A stretch of 64,000 nt of DNA from Chlorophyllum brunneum. Taxonomy: Eukaryota; Basidiomycota; Agaricomycetes; Agaricales; Agaricaceae. Positions 49,274-61,327 of this stretch are shown here, piece after piece. The notes beneath the pieces were generated by a model. The model made no database searches. It was given only the letters and a program-made list of their open reading frames with translations, and had not been told where the DNA came from. The DNA lies in NCBI GenBank assembly GCA_963576785.1, contig OY756149.1, forward strand, positions 1,922,001-1,986,000, in the 5' to 3' direction. The translations under genes and the position numbers were made by a program. Within the stretch, counting starts at the first letter, position 1. The number at the start of each line of letters is the position of its first letter.

Positions 49274-50665
49274 ATGTTTTCAAGAAATACCTTCAATCCA
49301 GAAACAGACCTTGAAGACCTCACAGGCAAAGTCGCATTCGTGACAGGCGGCAAGTACGTGCCTTTTATTGTCTTCCCAAGTTTGACAATCCCACAAACAC
49401 GTGGAACTCTTTTCACAGTCGTGGAATTGGATACCATGCAGTCAAGCATCTGGCGCGTAAAGGCGCTACGGTATACCTTGGCTCGCGATCAGAACAAGCT
49501 GGTAAAACTGCTGTTGCTGAGATTCAAAAAGAGGGTGTTGGGAATGGTAAAGTGGTTTATACCTCGTGTGATTTCAGTACACCCGAGAAGGCGAAGGAGA
49601 CTGGAGAGAAGTTGTTGAGTCAAGTTGATAGATTGGATATATACGGTGAGGTTTTGCCTTCTTTCCCCCCGTTCGTTGGACTTGCTAAATGTTGATTTCA
49701 GTGATGAATGCCGCCATGTGAGTTACTGTTTTGTTGTAGCTCCATAAGGATATGAACGCACCGTTGTCGCTTGCAGACTAGCCGACTTCCGGGTCAAATA
49801 TCCTGATGGTCCGTTGTAATGATCGGCTCTCAGTGTCCCTTGGCTGACAACATCCAATAGATATCCTAGCAACCAAGTTCGTTCATCCCCTATATCCCAA
49901 ACAAATCTCACTCTAACCAGAAACTCCTTTCAGCCACTTTGGGAACCTCAAACTCCTTCTAACAATTCTCCCCCTCCTCGAAGAAACGTCTGATAAACAC
50001 GGCGAAGCTCGAGTCGTCACCGTACGATACCTTTCTATTTTCACAAAATCTCAGAATTTGAAGCTGTGTGTATCCAGGTTACATCACACGCTCATGCAAT
50101 CAATCGAGCAAAAGATCCTAATCTCCAATTCAAATCTCCAGACGACTTCCGTCACGACTGGAGTTCAGATGGGAGAATCAAAGCCGCATTTGGTTACTAC
50201 TGTATACACTCCCCATTGCATTTCTTTTACAATTATTAACCCCAAAGCGTTGACCCCTCAGCCGTCTCGAAATTATGTCAAACCATGACACACGTTGCAC
50301 TCCACAAACGCAGTACCCATCCAAATCTCTACTTCCTCGCTGTTCATCCCGGCGCAGTTAACACATGGTCACATGAATATCTCATCTTACGTCTTTTCAA
50401 CCCGATCATCAATCTCTTTTTCGTCTCTCCCGAAATAGGATCTTATAATTCGCTTTTCGCTGCTGGGTCGCCGAAAGTGAGGGAGGAGAGAGAGAAGTAT
50501 GATGGGAAGTATATGAATCCTGTTGGAAAGGTTGTACCAATGGGAGTGAATGCTACGGTGGAGAAGAGTGAGGAGATGTTGGATGCGTCGTTAGAGTGTC
50601 TTGAGATGGAGGACATGTTTCCTTTGGTACCGCGGAAGACGGGGGAAGAGTCTGCTTCGGGTTGA
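49274..50665 (+). CDS. Short-chain dehydrogenase/reductase (retinol-dehydrogenase/WW-oxidoreductase-like)
   Basis: Classical-type SDR split by about eight introns. Exon 1 encodes MFSRNTFNPETDLEDLTGKV then AFVTGGN, joined to RGIGYHAVKHLARKGATVYL (TGxxxGIG cofactor motif completed across the intron), then GSRSEQAGKTAVAEIQKEG. Further exons give VMNAA (in place of NNAG), ILATNHFGNLKLLLTILPLL, ARVVTVTSHAHA (catalytic Ser strand) and YYSVSKLCQTM (YxxxK pair, rebuilt across an intron at about 50206-50264). HPGAVNTWSHEYL follows, then a C-terminal region ending EESASG. About 320 aa. Family members reduce or oxidise diverse carbonyls; the substrate is unknown. NAA for NAG is a tolerated variation in this group. 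Confidence 0.8.
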
Positions 50666-50846
50666 GGGATCGATTTTGGGCCTGGGTTTTTTGTTATTCT
50701 ACGAGTGATGGGTATTCTATATGTATACAAGATATTTAGTATCAGCTAGTGAGCACATTGAATACTGTGTGGTCGATACATCAAGACAAAAAGTAAGTAT
50801 TCCTACTCTAAACACGGAGACGAACACCAGGCTGTCACATTCAACG

Positions 50847-52481
50847 TTAGCCCGAATAGCTCAGCGAAATCAAAAAAACACAACACTCACGGCCTTCTAA
50901 AACACGTAAAATACCCCTCCGAGCCAGCTTTGGAAACTGCGCTCTCAAATCCACCATCAAACCATCCATGAAAGGTCTCGTCCCATCATCAACACATACC
51001 ACATCCATCCTAACCTCCTTTAAATTCGGAAAATCATCTTGAAAACTCAACACCTCATCTACCCTACGCCACCCAGCCAAATCAACATAAAGGTCATCGT
51101 CCTCCGTAAATCCAAATTCAAGTCGAATGCGGATAGATTCCATTTTGCTTCTATTTTTAGCCAAGGGCCGGTTGCGATTTGGGGATGTGGAAGTGAGGGA
51201 GAGGGGAGAGGGTGGTGATGGTGACTTTGACGACGGGGCTGATGATGGTGATGATGTTGATGTTGATGGAGGGGGTGAAGTAGAGAGGGGAGAATAAGAT
51301 GAAGTGATTTGAGCTAGGGTTTTGGCGACCCAAGGCGCCCAATCATCCGCACCCCAGCTGTCGGCTTGGATGAAGAAGTTGAAATAGATGTGGTTGAGGT
51401 TGTAGAGTATAGAGAGGTCGAGGTGGTCTGTTATTTCCTCGTGACTTACTAAAGGGGCGAAGGGGGATATATGAGCAAAGTTGTATTCAGCTGCGCAGAG
51501 AGATAACATACCAGGCCAAGCTGGGAAGAATTCAAGATGCTCCAAAGTTTCCGAACACTTCAATACCAACTGCCATATCTGTGCATGGTCGTCTGGTTCG
51601 CGTACACCACAATGTAGGTGCTTCAAGTTCTTCAAGGAAGGGGCAGTAGCCGAGTCTAGGATGTAGTTCGAAAAAGGCGAATAACACGAATCGTGTAAAT
51701 GAAGACAAAGCGTCTCCAGTTGACAAGGTTTTGGCGGTCTTTCAGCTTGACTATGCTTCTTCTGCTTCCTCCAAGGCATCAACGGAACAGTCTCCAATGA
51801 TTCGACGAGCTTGTCCAAGAAATGCCTTTCAGGGGGATCATAACCATCCGGTGCCCACGCCACACCATGCAAGACTAATTCCTTCATCCCACCAGACAAA
51901 CGATCAAACAACGCCAACGGAACGTTATCCACATGTTCCAATCGAATTTTTTCCAACTTGTCCAATTGGGAAACCGCATAAAACATCGTGAGCCGAAAGG
52001 CGCCGGAGAATTGGAGCCAGTCCAAGTAACCGTCATCAGACGCTTGTGAGACGACACCGATTAAGGATAACTTGCGAAGGTCTCTGAGTTGGAAAATAAC
52101 TTTTCCGATGGTATCGTCTTCGCGATCGTTTAGCCAGTTTGTGGCTCTACGATTGAGCCATGTGAAAAGAGGTCCTTTGTTCGTGATCGTAATTTCATGA
52201 ATGTAGTTTGAGAGGTACGGTTTCGCATAGAGCAAATTGAGAAGGTTTCGTGCAGATCGAAGGTTTGGTTTGGTTTTGGTTTTGCTTGTAGCACAATAGC
52301 GAAGTGGTGGTCCGAGAGTAAATTTGCGGTAGAGGAGTTTTTCGGAGAGAGGGTGGAGACGAGAAGAGACGAGGGCACATTGAGAAAGAGTGGATGTATC
52401 TCCTTCGAGATTTGTGACGATGATGTCTAATAGTTCTTGTGGGAGACGAGGACCAAGAGAAGAGTGTAAAAGTTCTGACAT
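50847..52481 (-). CDS. F-box-like protein (544 aa)
   Basis: Single open frame. The N-terminus LGPRLPQELLDIIVTNLEGD followed by LSQCALVSSRLHPLSEKLLY matches the F-box pattern (LPxELLxxIxxxL...CxLVSxxxxxLaxxxLY) typical of expanded Agaricomycete F-box families. The remainder is leucine-rich without clear repeats (for example LRDLRKLSLIGV, LETLCLHLHDSC), as in many substrate-recruiting subunits of SCF ubiquitin ligases. A Ser/Pro/Thr spacer (about residues 400-450) precedes a C-terminal block MESIRIRLEFGFTEDDDLY. The last residues (FLISLSYSG) look like read-through and may hide a short 3' intron. Target unknown. Confidence 0.7.
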   Translation of the reverse strand: MSELLHSSLGPRLPQELLDIIVTNLEGDTSTLSQCALVSSRLHPLSEKLLYRKFTLGPPLRYCATSKTKTKPNLRSARNLLNLLYAKPYLSNYIHEITITNKGPLFTWLNRRATNWLNDREDDTIGKVIFQLRDLRKLSLIGVVSQASDDGYLDWLQFSGAFRLTMFYAVSQLDKLEKIRLEHVDNVPLALFDRLSGGMKELVLHGVAWAPDGYDPPERHFLDKLVESLETVPLMPWRKQKKHSQAERPPKPCQLETLCLHLHDSCYSPFSNYILDSATAPSLKNLKHLHCGVREPDDHAQIWQLVLKCSETLEHLEFFPAWPGMLSLCAAEYNFAHISPFAPLVSHEEITDHLDLSILYNLNHIYFNFFIQADSWGADDWAPWVAKTLAQITSSYSPLSTSPPPSTSTSSPSSAPSSKSPSPPSPLSLTSTSPNRNRPLAKNRSKMESIRIRLEFGFTEDDDLYVDLAGWRRVDEVLSFQDDFPNLKEVRMDVVCVDDGTRPFMDGLMVDLRAQFPKLARRGILRVLEGRECCVFLISLSYSG

Positions 52482-52866
52482 GGCTTGGTCGGAGAGTCGG
52501 AATGAGCTTTGTTGCCTGGATCAACAACTGTCAACCAACGTGTGATTTCTGACCCGAGCTGTCACACCACGATTGATGACATTCATTAATTAAGATCTGC
52601 CATGAACACCGACGAATGAACGGACTTTGCTCGATGACGAACATTAGTTCATAAGAGTCCAGATACCCAGGCATAGCAAACACGAGTACAGAAAAAAACA
52701 TATATCACAACCCCGACCTGCGGGAGTCGGGAGTCAACACACCGTGAAACGAGAGCAGGCCAAGACCACTATAAACGTTCCTACAATCGGACTAATCGTA
52801 CACTACTACGCAATGCTACTGGAATGACTTCGTGAAAGTCTTCCTAAGAGTCGGGAAAAGACAGAA
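52482..52866. other. Intergenic region
   Basis: Between the F-box gene start and the MYND gene stop, both on the minus strand. It should contain the F-box promoter. No distinct signal seen. Confidence 0.4.
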
Positions 52867-54147
52867 CTATATATCGGGCAAAGGATATGGGTTCTTCAGC
52901 AGCCGTTTGTGTACTTTTTGCGGCTTTAGCTTGAACATCAAGTCTTCAATGAAGTACGCGAAAAGGCGTCCTTGGATACAGGCTGCGTGCAAGTCGAGTG
53001 GATTCGCCTCCACTTCAAGAGCGAAAAAGCCTTTGTACAGATTGACGAGCATCCTGTGTTCCTCCGCGGAGGTGCAATTCATGAAACCATAATCAACAGT
53101 CACGGCTGGTGTAGGGGACTTCGTATTGTCTGACTCCTCTCCATTGATGACCTTGGTCTCGATGTACTGTTTCAGGTACCAGACCGATTTAAATTGCGTC
53201 GGGGACCCTGAAAGAACATCGACGATGAAAGGGCTCGAAATAGTGAGACCCTTGTCCCTGAAAAGAGAAACAAGAGACGAGGAAATATAGGCGGTCCGGA
53301 ATTCGTTGAAGGTGCATCGATTTATCAAGGAGATATAGGTCTGGGCGAAGCCCATCTCGGCCTGCTGACTCCTGCAGGCACAAAAGCCGTTGCTAATCCA
53401 CTGCTCAGTATTAGGACCTGGATGGCTGCCCGATAACAACTGGGCATAGAGACTGAAGCAATCGAACTCCCGTTCTGGGATGGAATTCAGGTGTCCCATG
53501 ATATCGTGCATGGATGCCGCAGGGGATTTGCCTATGAAAGCCCAGGCACGTCGAAGCGACTCCTCCATTATCTGTCGTTCCGTTTCCGCTCCACCCTTCC
53601 CACTAATAACATCCTGGTTCTCGAGGAACCAGGCGTAGTACTCCCCTCTAGATGCTGGGGGAATGCGTTCAAATTCTTTCTTGATATTCTCCACCAGCGT
53701 GCCTTTCGACTTCCATTTGTGTAGAGTGGTGGGTTTAACCCCCCGATAATGAGGGGCTAAGAGACCGATGTAGAGTCCGAGAAGCATTATCGGCTTCTGT
53801 GGATCGGACATGATACGTGCAAATCCGTAGTCCTCCAATGTCTGAGAATTTTCTGGCATTAAATTCTGTTCCACAGCGAGCGCAAGATAATCAGCAGATG
53901 TGATGGGCCTGGAAGGTTTACAGTCAAATATGTGGCAGACCCAGTCACGTCGCTGACATTCTTGGCTGCAGTACCAGCCTTTAGCGCACGCTGAACATCG
54001 CTTTGGCGGCGGACTCGTTCTGTGACAACGATTGCACTCGCGTTGAGGCATTGACTTGAATCTAGTTAGATGGGTCATAATCGTTGAGACAGCTAAAACC
54101 CACCAGCCGTGAAGGATTTCGTCAAGTTGATGGTGGTATTGGGCCAC
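52867..54147 (-). CDS. MYND-type zinc-finger protein (426 aa)
   Basis: N-terminal MYND finger at about residues 38-76: CNRCHRTSPPPKRCSACAKG then WYCSQECQRRDWVCHIFDC, giving the Cys/His set of the family. The following about 340 residues have no recognised domain. Notable segments: SADYLALAVEQNLMPE, TLHKWKSKGTLVENIKKEFE and DYGFMNCTSAEEHRMLVNLY, ending KNPYPLPDI. Such MYND-plus-unknown proteins are a large, rapidly evolving Agaricomycete family with presumed protein-protein interaction roles. The start could be MPQREC (about 54054), as the first about 31 residues are hydrophobic and unlike the finger. Paralogue of the decayed copy just upstream (54594-55800). Confidence 0.78.
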   Translation of the reverse strand: MAQYHHQLDEILHGWWVLAVSTIMTHLTRFKSMPQRECNRCHRTSPPPKRCSACAKGWYCSQECQRRDWVCHIFDCKPSRPITSADYLALAVEQNLMPENSQTLEDYGFARIMSDPQKPIMLLGLYIGLLAPHYRGVKPTTLHKWKSKGTLVENIKKEFERIPPASRGEYYAWFLENQDVISGKGGAETERQIMEESLRRAWAFIGKSPAASMHDIMGHLNSIPEREFDCFSLYAQLLSGSHPGPNTEQWISNGFCACRSQQAEMGFAQTYISLINRCTFNEFRTAYISSSLVSLFRDKGLTISSPFIVDVLSGSPTQFKSVWYLKQYIETKVINGEESDNTKSPTPAVTVDYGFMNCTSAEEHRMLVNLYKGFFALEVEANPLDLHAACIQGRLFAYFIEDLMFKLKPQKVHKRLLKNPYPLPDI

Positions 54148-54593
54148 GACAAACTTTGGCGCTCATGAATGGCCAGCCTACCACCAGCAGCGTGGTGGTG
54201 GTGGGAAAGCTAGCGTGATGCCAGATTAGATAAAAATGAGACGCTGAAAATCGACCAGATGACCCTCAACCAACCCTCAACCTACCCCGCTAGGGTGGCT
54301 AGCTTGTTGGGCACGGTCCTTCTTTATGCCAATTACGCCAGTCCAGCACCCCAGGATAATAATTCCGTCTCATGTCTCTTTATCTTTCAAGGAGCGCGTG
54401 GCGGAATTCATCGTTTTGTGTTACTTACTTTTCCAGGTGACTGCAATGAACGACGTGCTTCCTTCACACCCCATTATCTATTCCTACAATTGAGATGATC
54501 GAATATTTTATGTAAATGCGACGAGAGCAGCTGTATAAGAAACACCTTACAGTGGGAGAAATACAGGACGGGCAATATCACTGAAAAATAAAA
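54148..54593. other. Spacer between MYND paralogues
   Basis: Contains the promoter of the MYND gene. The plus-strand frame at 54259-54498 has no support. No repeat identified. Confidence 0.4.
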
Positions 54594-55800
54594 TTATATA
54601 TCTGGTAGAGGATATGGGTTCTTCAGCAGCCGCTTGTATAACCCCTCCGGGTTTAGCCGGAACATCAAGTCCTCAGTAAAATACGCGAAAAGACGCCCTT
54701 GGATACAGACTCCGTGCAAAACAACTGGATGTGCCTTCCCTCCGAGGGCAAAAAAATCCTTGTAGAGATTGACGAGCATCCTGTGCTCTTCCGCAGTGGT
54801 ACAATTCATGAAACCATAGTCAACGGCGACAGATAGTATGGGGGTATCTGATTCCTGTTCATTGACGACCTTGTTTTCGATGTACTGTTTCAAGTCCCAG
54901 ACAGATCTAGAAAACGGGGTCGATGAAATGGCGTCGACGACGGAGGGAATGGTGATAGTGAGTCCCTTTCTCCAGAAAAGAAAAAGAAGAGACGATGAGG
55001 AATAGGCGTCGCGGAATTCGTCGAAGGTGCATCGGTGAATCAATGAGTTATAGGACTGGGCGAGGGACATCTCGTCTTCACGGCTTTTACAGACACAGAA
55101 GCCTGTTTGGTACCAGTACCCAAGATCGTGAACCGGGTGAAGGCCCGATAACAACCGGGCATAGAGGTTGAAGCATTCGACCTGTTGTTTTGACATGGAA
55201 TTTACGTGCTGTTTGATATCGTCCGTAGGCGTCGTAGGGGGTTTGCCGATGAAACACCGGGCACGCCGAAGTGACTCCTCCTCTAGTACTGGCCCCTCCG
55301 GTTCTACTGGATCTGTATTATCAACGGGATCCTGAGTCCCGCTAACAACACCCTTGTTTTTGAGGAACCAAAAATATTCTTCCCCTCTGTAAGGTGCAGG
55401 AAGAGGTGCAAACGCCTTTTTGATATTGTCAACCAATGTGCCTTTCGCCCTCCACTTGTGTAATGTGGTAGGTTTGACCGCTAGATATTCAGGATCTAGG
55501 AGACTTGTGTAGAGCCAGAGAAGCATTCTAGACTTCTCTGGATCAGTCGTTACGCGCGAAAAACCGTAATCCTCCAATGTCTGAGGATTCTCTGGAATCA
55601 GATTTCGTTCCGCAGCGAGCGCAAGATAATCAGCAGATGTGATGGGCCTGGAAGGCTTACAGTCAAAGATGTGGCAGACCCAGTCACGTTTCTGACATTC
55701 TTGACCGGAATACCACGCTTAAACACACCCTGAACACCGTTTTGGGGTGGGGCTCGTTTTATGACACCGGTTGCACTCTTGTTGAGTCATCGGTCTGGGA
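54594..55800 (-). pseudogene. MYND-finger paralogue with broken finger
   Basis: The C-terminal 327 residues (54594-55577) are open and align end to end with the neighbour: SRVTTDPEKSRMLLWLY, TTLHKWRAKGTLVDNIKKAF, DYGFMNCTTAEEHRMLVNLY and KNPYPLPDI. The finger region upstream (about 55800-55680) still reads CNRCHKTSPTPKRCSGCV, but then hits a TAA where the intact copy has Lys. After the stop it continues AWYSGQECQKRDWVCHIFDC, in which the Cys of WYC is Ser. The finger is therefore lost twice over. A shorter product starting at the internal Met (MEDYGFSRV) is conceivable. Confidence 0.78.
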
Positions 55801-56231
55801 TCGCACCCGATCAGATGGACTAGGATCGTTGCTATACCTAAAAATGCACCAAGAGTATTTGGTGGATGGTAGTAATGAATCAGGGTCAGATGTTCATGAT
55901 GTTGAACCACCAGTTGGTGGTGGGAAAGCAAACGTGATTCCAGACGGGTTTCAAGGCCTCTGTAGGGCCTGGTCTTTCGACTTTCCATTTCGAAAGTCCA
56001 CTTGCACCTTCGCGTTCAAACGAGCAGGTACCTCCCAGAAAACAGACGCTACCTTCGAGCGGATTCGTGATTCACAATGATATGATACTCATGACAGGAG
56101 GGAACCTCTGCGCATCCTCGTGAACAAGACAAGAGGCACTGACAACGCCGAAGGAGTTTCATTCCTGACGCTAAGCGACCGGGTATCCCGCCTTAAAATG
56201 TGCCATAGGATACCCAGCAACGCTCGACGTA
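55801..56231. other. Spacer between MYND pseudogene and PKL-C
   Basis: Divergent promoter DNA; the antisense and sense frames here lack motifs. Confidence 0.4.
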
Positions 56232-56343
56232 TATAAAGGCGTGTCAGCTGCCCCATTGAATCCTCATTGCCCGGCGCATCCATTGTAAGCGAAAATCCCC
56301 TCCCCTCATTGCGCATTTTCTCAGGATTTATTCTGCATTATAG
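56232..56343 (+). promoter_or_regulatory. Promoter and 5'UTR intron module of PKL-C
   Basis: TATAAA (56232-56237), TGCCCGGCGCATC (56268-56280), then a 5'UTR intron gtaagcgaaaa...tatag (56285-56343) followed by aattactccagctggttc. It matches the minus-strand modules of PKL-A and PKL-B in order, spacing and words. Confidence 0.72.
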
Positions 56344-56426
56344 AATTACTCCAGCTGGTTCTGGTAAACGTTAAGACAACTCCATCTAGAAACTATTGTT
56401 CCCTACCCACACCACGAATCATTATC

Positions 56427-57046
56427 ATGAAGCTTTCAACCTCCTTGCTCTTCCTTTTCGCCTTTGTCGTCTCTAATACTTGCCGTGCCTTGCCCGTCGT
56501 ATGTCAATAGTTTTTATGTCAAGTATCTTGTTGCTGACCTTTGTTTCAAGGACGCAAATACATTCGATCTCGTCGAACACGAACGCGAACTTTCGGGTGC
56601 CTATGACCTTGAAGCCAGAGACTACTATGACGGTGGTTACGAAGAGCGATCCGTCCACAGTGATGAACTCCATAAGCGCGAATTAGTTCATGGCAATCTC
56701 GAGGACCGCGCCGTATCTTTGAAGGTATAGACCCCTCCGACCATCCTCATCAAGGTTGATCTGACATACATGTACACCAAAGGCCGATCCCAAGCCAGGA
56801 GCACCTGATAACCGGAGTGGTAAAGGCAAGTAACTTATCAATTTCAGAATGATGCCTTTTCTGACACAAAATCAGTAACCGCCGTTGTTGGGGGGAAAAA
56901 TATTGCCGTGAACTTCTCCGGAACGAACGGTCGACTGGTGAGTTTTCGCTCTCAGAGAAGAGTGGCGCAAGCCAATGACGATAATATTGATATAGACCTT
57001 GGATGCGGGTGGTGAGGTAATCTCTACGGCGTTTAGGAAGAAATGA
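56427..57046 (+). pseudogene. Truncated third member of the secreted kinase-like family (PKL-C)
   Basis: Signal peptide MKLSTSLLFLFAFVVSNTC (then RALPV), and the family's acidic segment is conserved (DANTFDLVEHERELSGAYDL, EARDYYDGGYEERS). A very short linker (DPKPGAPDNRSGK) replaces the long Pro repeats. Then a fragment of the core start (AVVGGKNIAVNFSGTNGRL, TLDAGGE) ends at a stop (RKK-stop, 57044-57046). The Lys, HxDxxxxN and DFG motifs are all absent. The exon after the linker could not be joined in frame with a standard intron. So it is either a decayed gene or a short secreted protein retaining only the N-terminal half. The promoter module is nonetheless well preserved. Confidence 0.6.
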
Positions 57047-58231
57047 TTTCTGCGGAGGGGCAATCCAAGTACACGATGACACTATTGATGTAGATGTTTA
57101 AAGTATATGATGGAATTGGTTGCTATAGTGTTACACGAACAGATATTCAAGTGGTAGTATACCATAAGGATGCCCCAGAAGAGATAACAAGACCCTGATT
57201 AATCATTGCTAAATGGCCGTGGTCTTCTCGCTGATCAGTTGTTCCCTTGATGAGTGCAGAGCCAAGAGACCCAGTGTAGCGCCTACAAGGTCAGTATACA
57301 CTCATCCGCGATATCTTCACCATGATGATGCTTCGACCCGTTCTCGTGGCACTTTGTACACTGCACAAATGAATTTGCCCATAACGACATCCATCTACTA
57401 TCGACTACTCCCAGACCTCTTTCACAAGAGCTGCAGCTCGTTCCACAATGAAATGCATTGCGGTTTGCGTGCGTGTACAACATATAATAGATGCTTCGAT
57501 GACGCTCAATCTGTCGGATCCCTTTCCCACATTCAGGCCTGCATGAATACGATCGAATTCGAAGCCGACCCATCGAATTACCGAGAAAGAGTAGAACCAT
57601 GCAATGTGGCCAACATGAAACCCGGTTGCCATCGACAAAGACCACATGAACTAACTTATAAGTGAGTGGATGTGGCACCCAGCACGCCAGGCTGGTGCTC
57701 GTTAGAGTTTTCGATCATCCCTTCAGATAGGTGAACCCATGATCCTGTGAAGTTCACAAAGAATAAGATTTCCAAGACGATCTACGATCGCAAGAGATTT
57801 TCGAAAAAGCTAGAGTTGTGCATAACTGACAGTCTGACAGTCAACCTGGGAACGTAAGTTAATCTTTGCTTCATACTTTGGACAATTGCTAAAGAAAACC
57901 ATGACCCAGTGGTTTGTCCCGAGGGGTACGATATAATCAGTTTTGGCTCTAGTGTTTGCGAATAGACCAACCAACATTGAACATGGTAGCCTATCAGAAG
58001 AATACCTAATTGGTATCCCTGGAAGAGATTCTCATCGCTTAGTGAACGCTAAGTTCAGATATGACCGCGGTCTTCTGCTGATCAGTTCTTCCTTAATGTG
58101 TGCGGCACTAAGAGGGCTGTCTTGCTCAACCCAGTCCACCCTCATCCGTGTTATCTTATCCGTTCGTTCTCACTTTACAGACACACATTTTCCCACAACA
58201 AGAGTCTGTCTACTATCGATAAAGCATACAG
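57047..58231. other. Spacer with duplicated AAO 3' sequence
   Basis: About 57225-57480 and 58060-58290 are diverged direct copies: shared words include ctgatcagtt, gcagctcgttcc, caatgaaat and gcagtttgcg/gcggtttgcg. The first copy contains the GMC fragment listed separately. No other gene seen. Confidence 0.55.
57405..57540 (-). pseudogene. GMC oxidoreductase C-terminal fragment
   Basis: On the minus strand: NVGKGSDRLSVIEASII then CCTRTQTAMHFIVERAAALV and KEVWE-stop. Compare AAO5: [44 protein letters not shown]-stop. The intron that separates the two exons in every other copy is gone, and the His segment is shortened (His replaced by Arg). It lies about 830 bp downstream of the AAO5 stop in the same orientation. 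Confidence 0.75.
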
Positions 58232-60537
<2,306 letters not shown>

Positions 60538-61327
60538 CTTGCAATTGTTTCGTGAGTTGAAGACGGCCTTTTTCTACTTGGACCGTTTCCGCCGACGAGA
60601 GGGTCCGTAGTGCGAAAATCCTTGATTATCCCACTGGAAGTTGGTCTGCGGGTCATCTGGATGGAGTACTAGGAATAGATATCTTGGGGCGCCTCATGAT
60701 TGAAGTTACTATGAGTCCGTGACATGAGTATAATGAACCATAACCAGTTCGACGGGGCGGGTTTATGGCGGTCATTGACTCCTAAATTGAATAGATTGGT
60801 TGATAAACTCCAATACAGGCTCGTAAAGACCGACGGGCTCCGAAGGAACACTCTCATTCCGGCGCATAAAATATTAATGGCGGTCCCGTTCGGAATAGGA
60901 ATGTGAATGAATGATAAACGCTCAATAGAAGACGTCATTGAGAAACTTGGGAGACTCTCAGCTGACGAGATGGTGCCTGAGGTTATGAACGTAAGTAAGG
61001 CTTCTTGTTCTGTTCATCTCACGATGAGGACGGCGAGGAAGCAAGGAAAGGACTGTTAAGGGGCTTGAAGGCCGAGTCTCGTGCTCACGACCCACCGTTG
61101 TTTGCTTAACCCCGTTTGTAGATCCAACGAGGCGCTTAAAATAATTAAGCGGCGCCATTGTGCATCACCTCGAAATATCACTCTAAATTCATTGAAAAAT
61201 AGTTTCGCGGCGGGTTTGCTGGATCTTTGTGTTGTTGAGGACAGAGTGATAAGATCAATGCTAGTCAGGGTAGCGTAGTGATGCCAAGGCGGGGATTTAG
61301 TTTGCCGACCGTTGCAGCACAACCACC
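60538..61327. other. Divergent intergenic region
   Basis: Between the AAO5 start (minus) and the DUF4048-like gene start (plus). It should carry both promoters. Short frames have no motifs. Confidence 0.45.

Noticed and set aside
57213..57665. Plus-strand 150-codon frame
   Set aside because: Antisense to a decayed GMC C-terminal fragment; no independent evidence.
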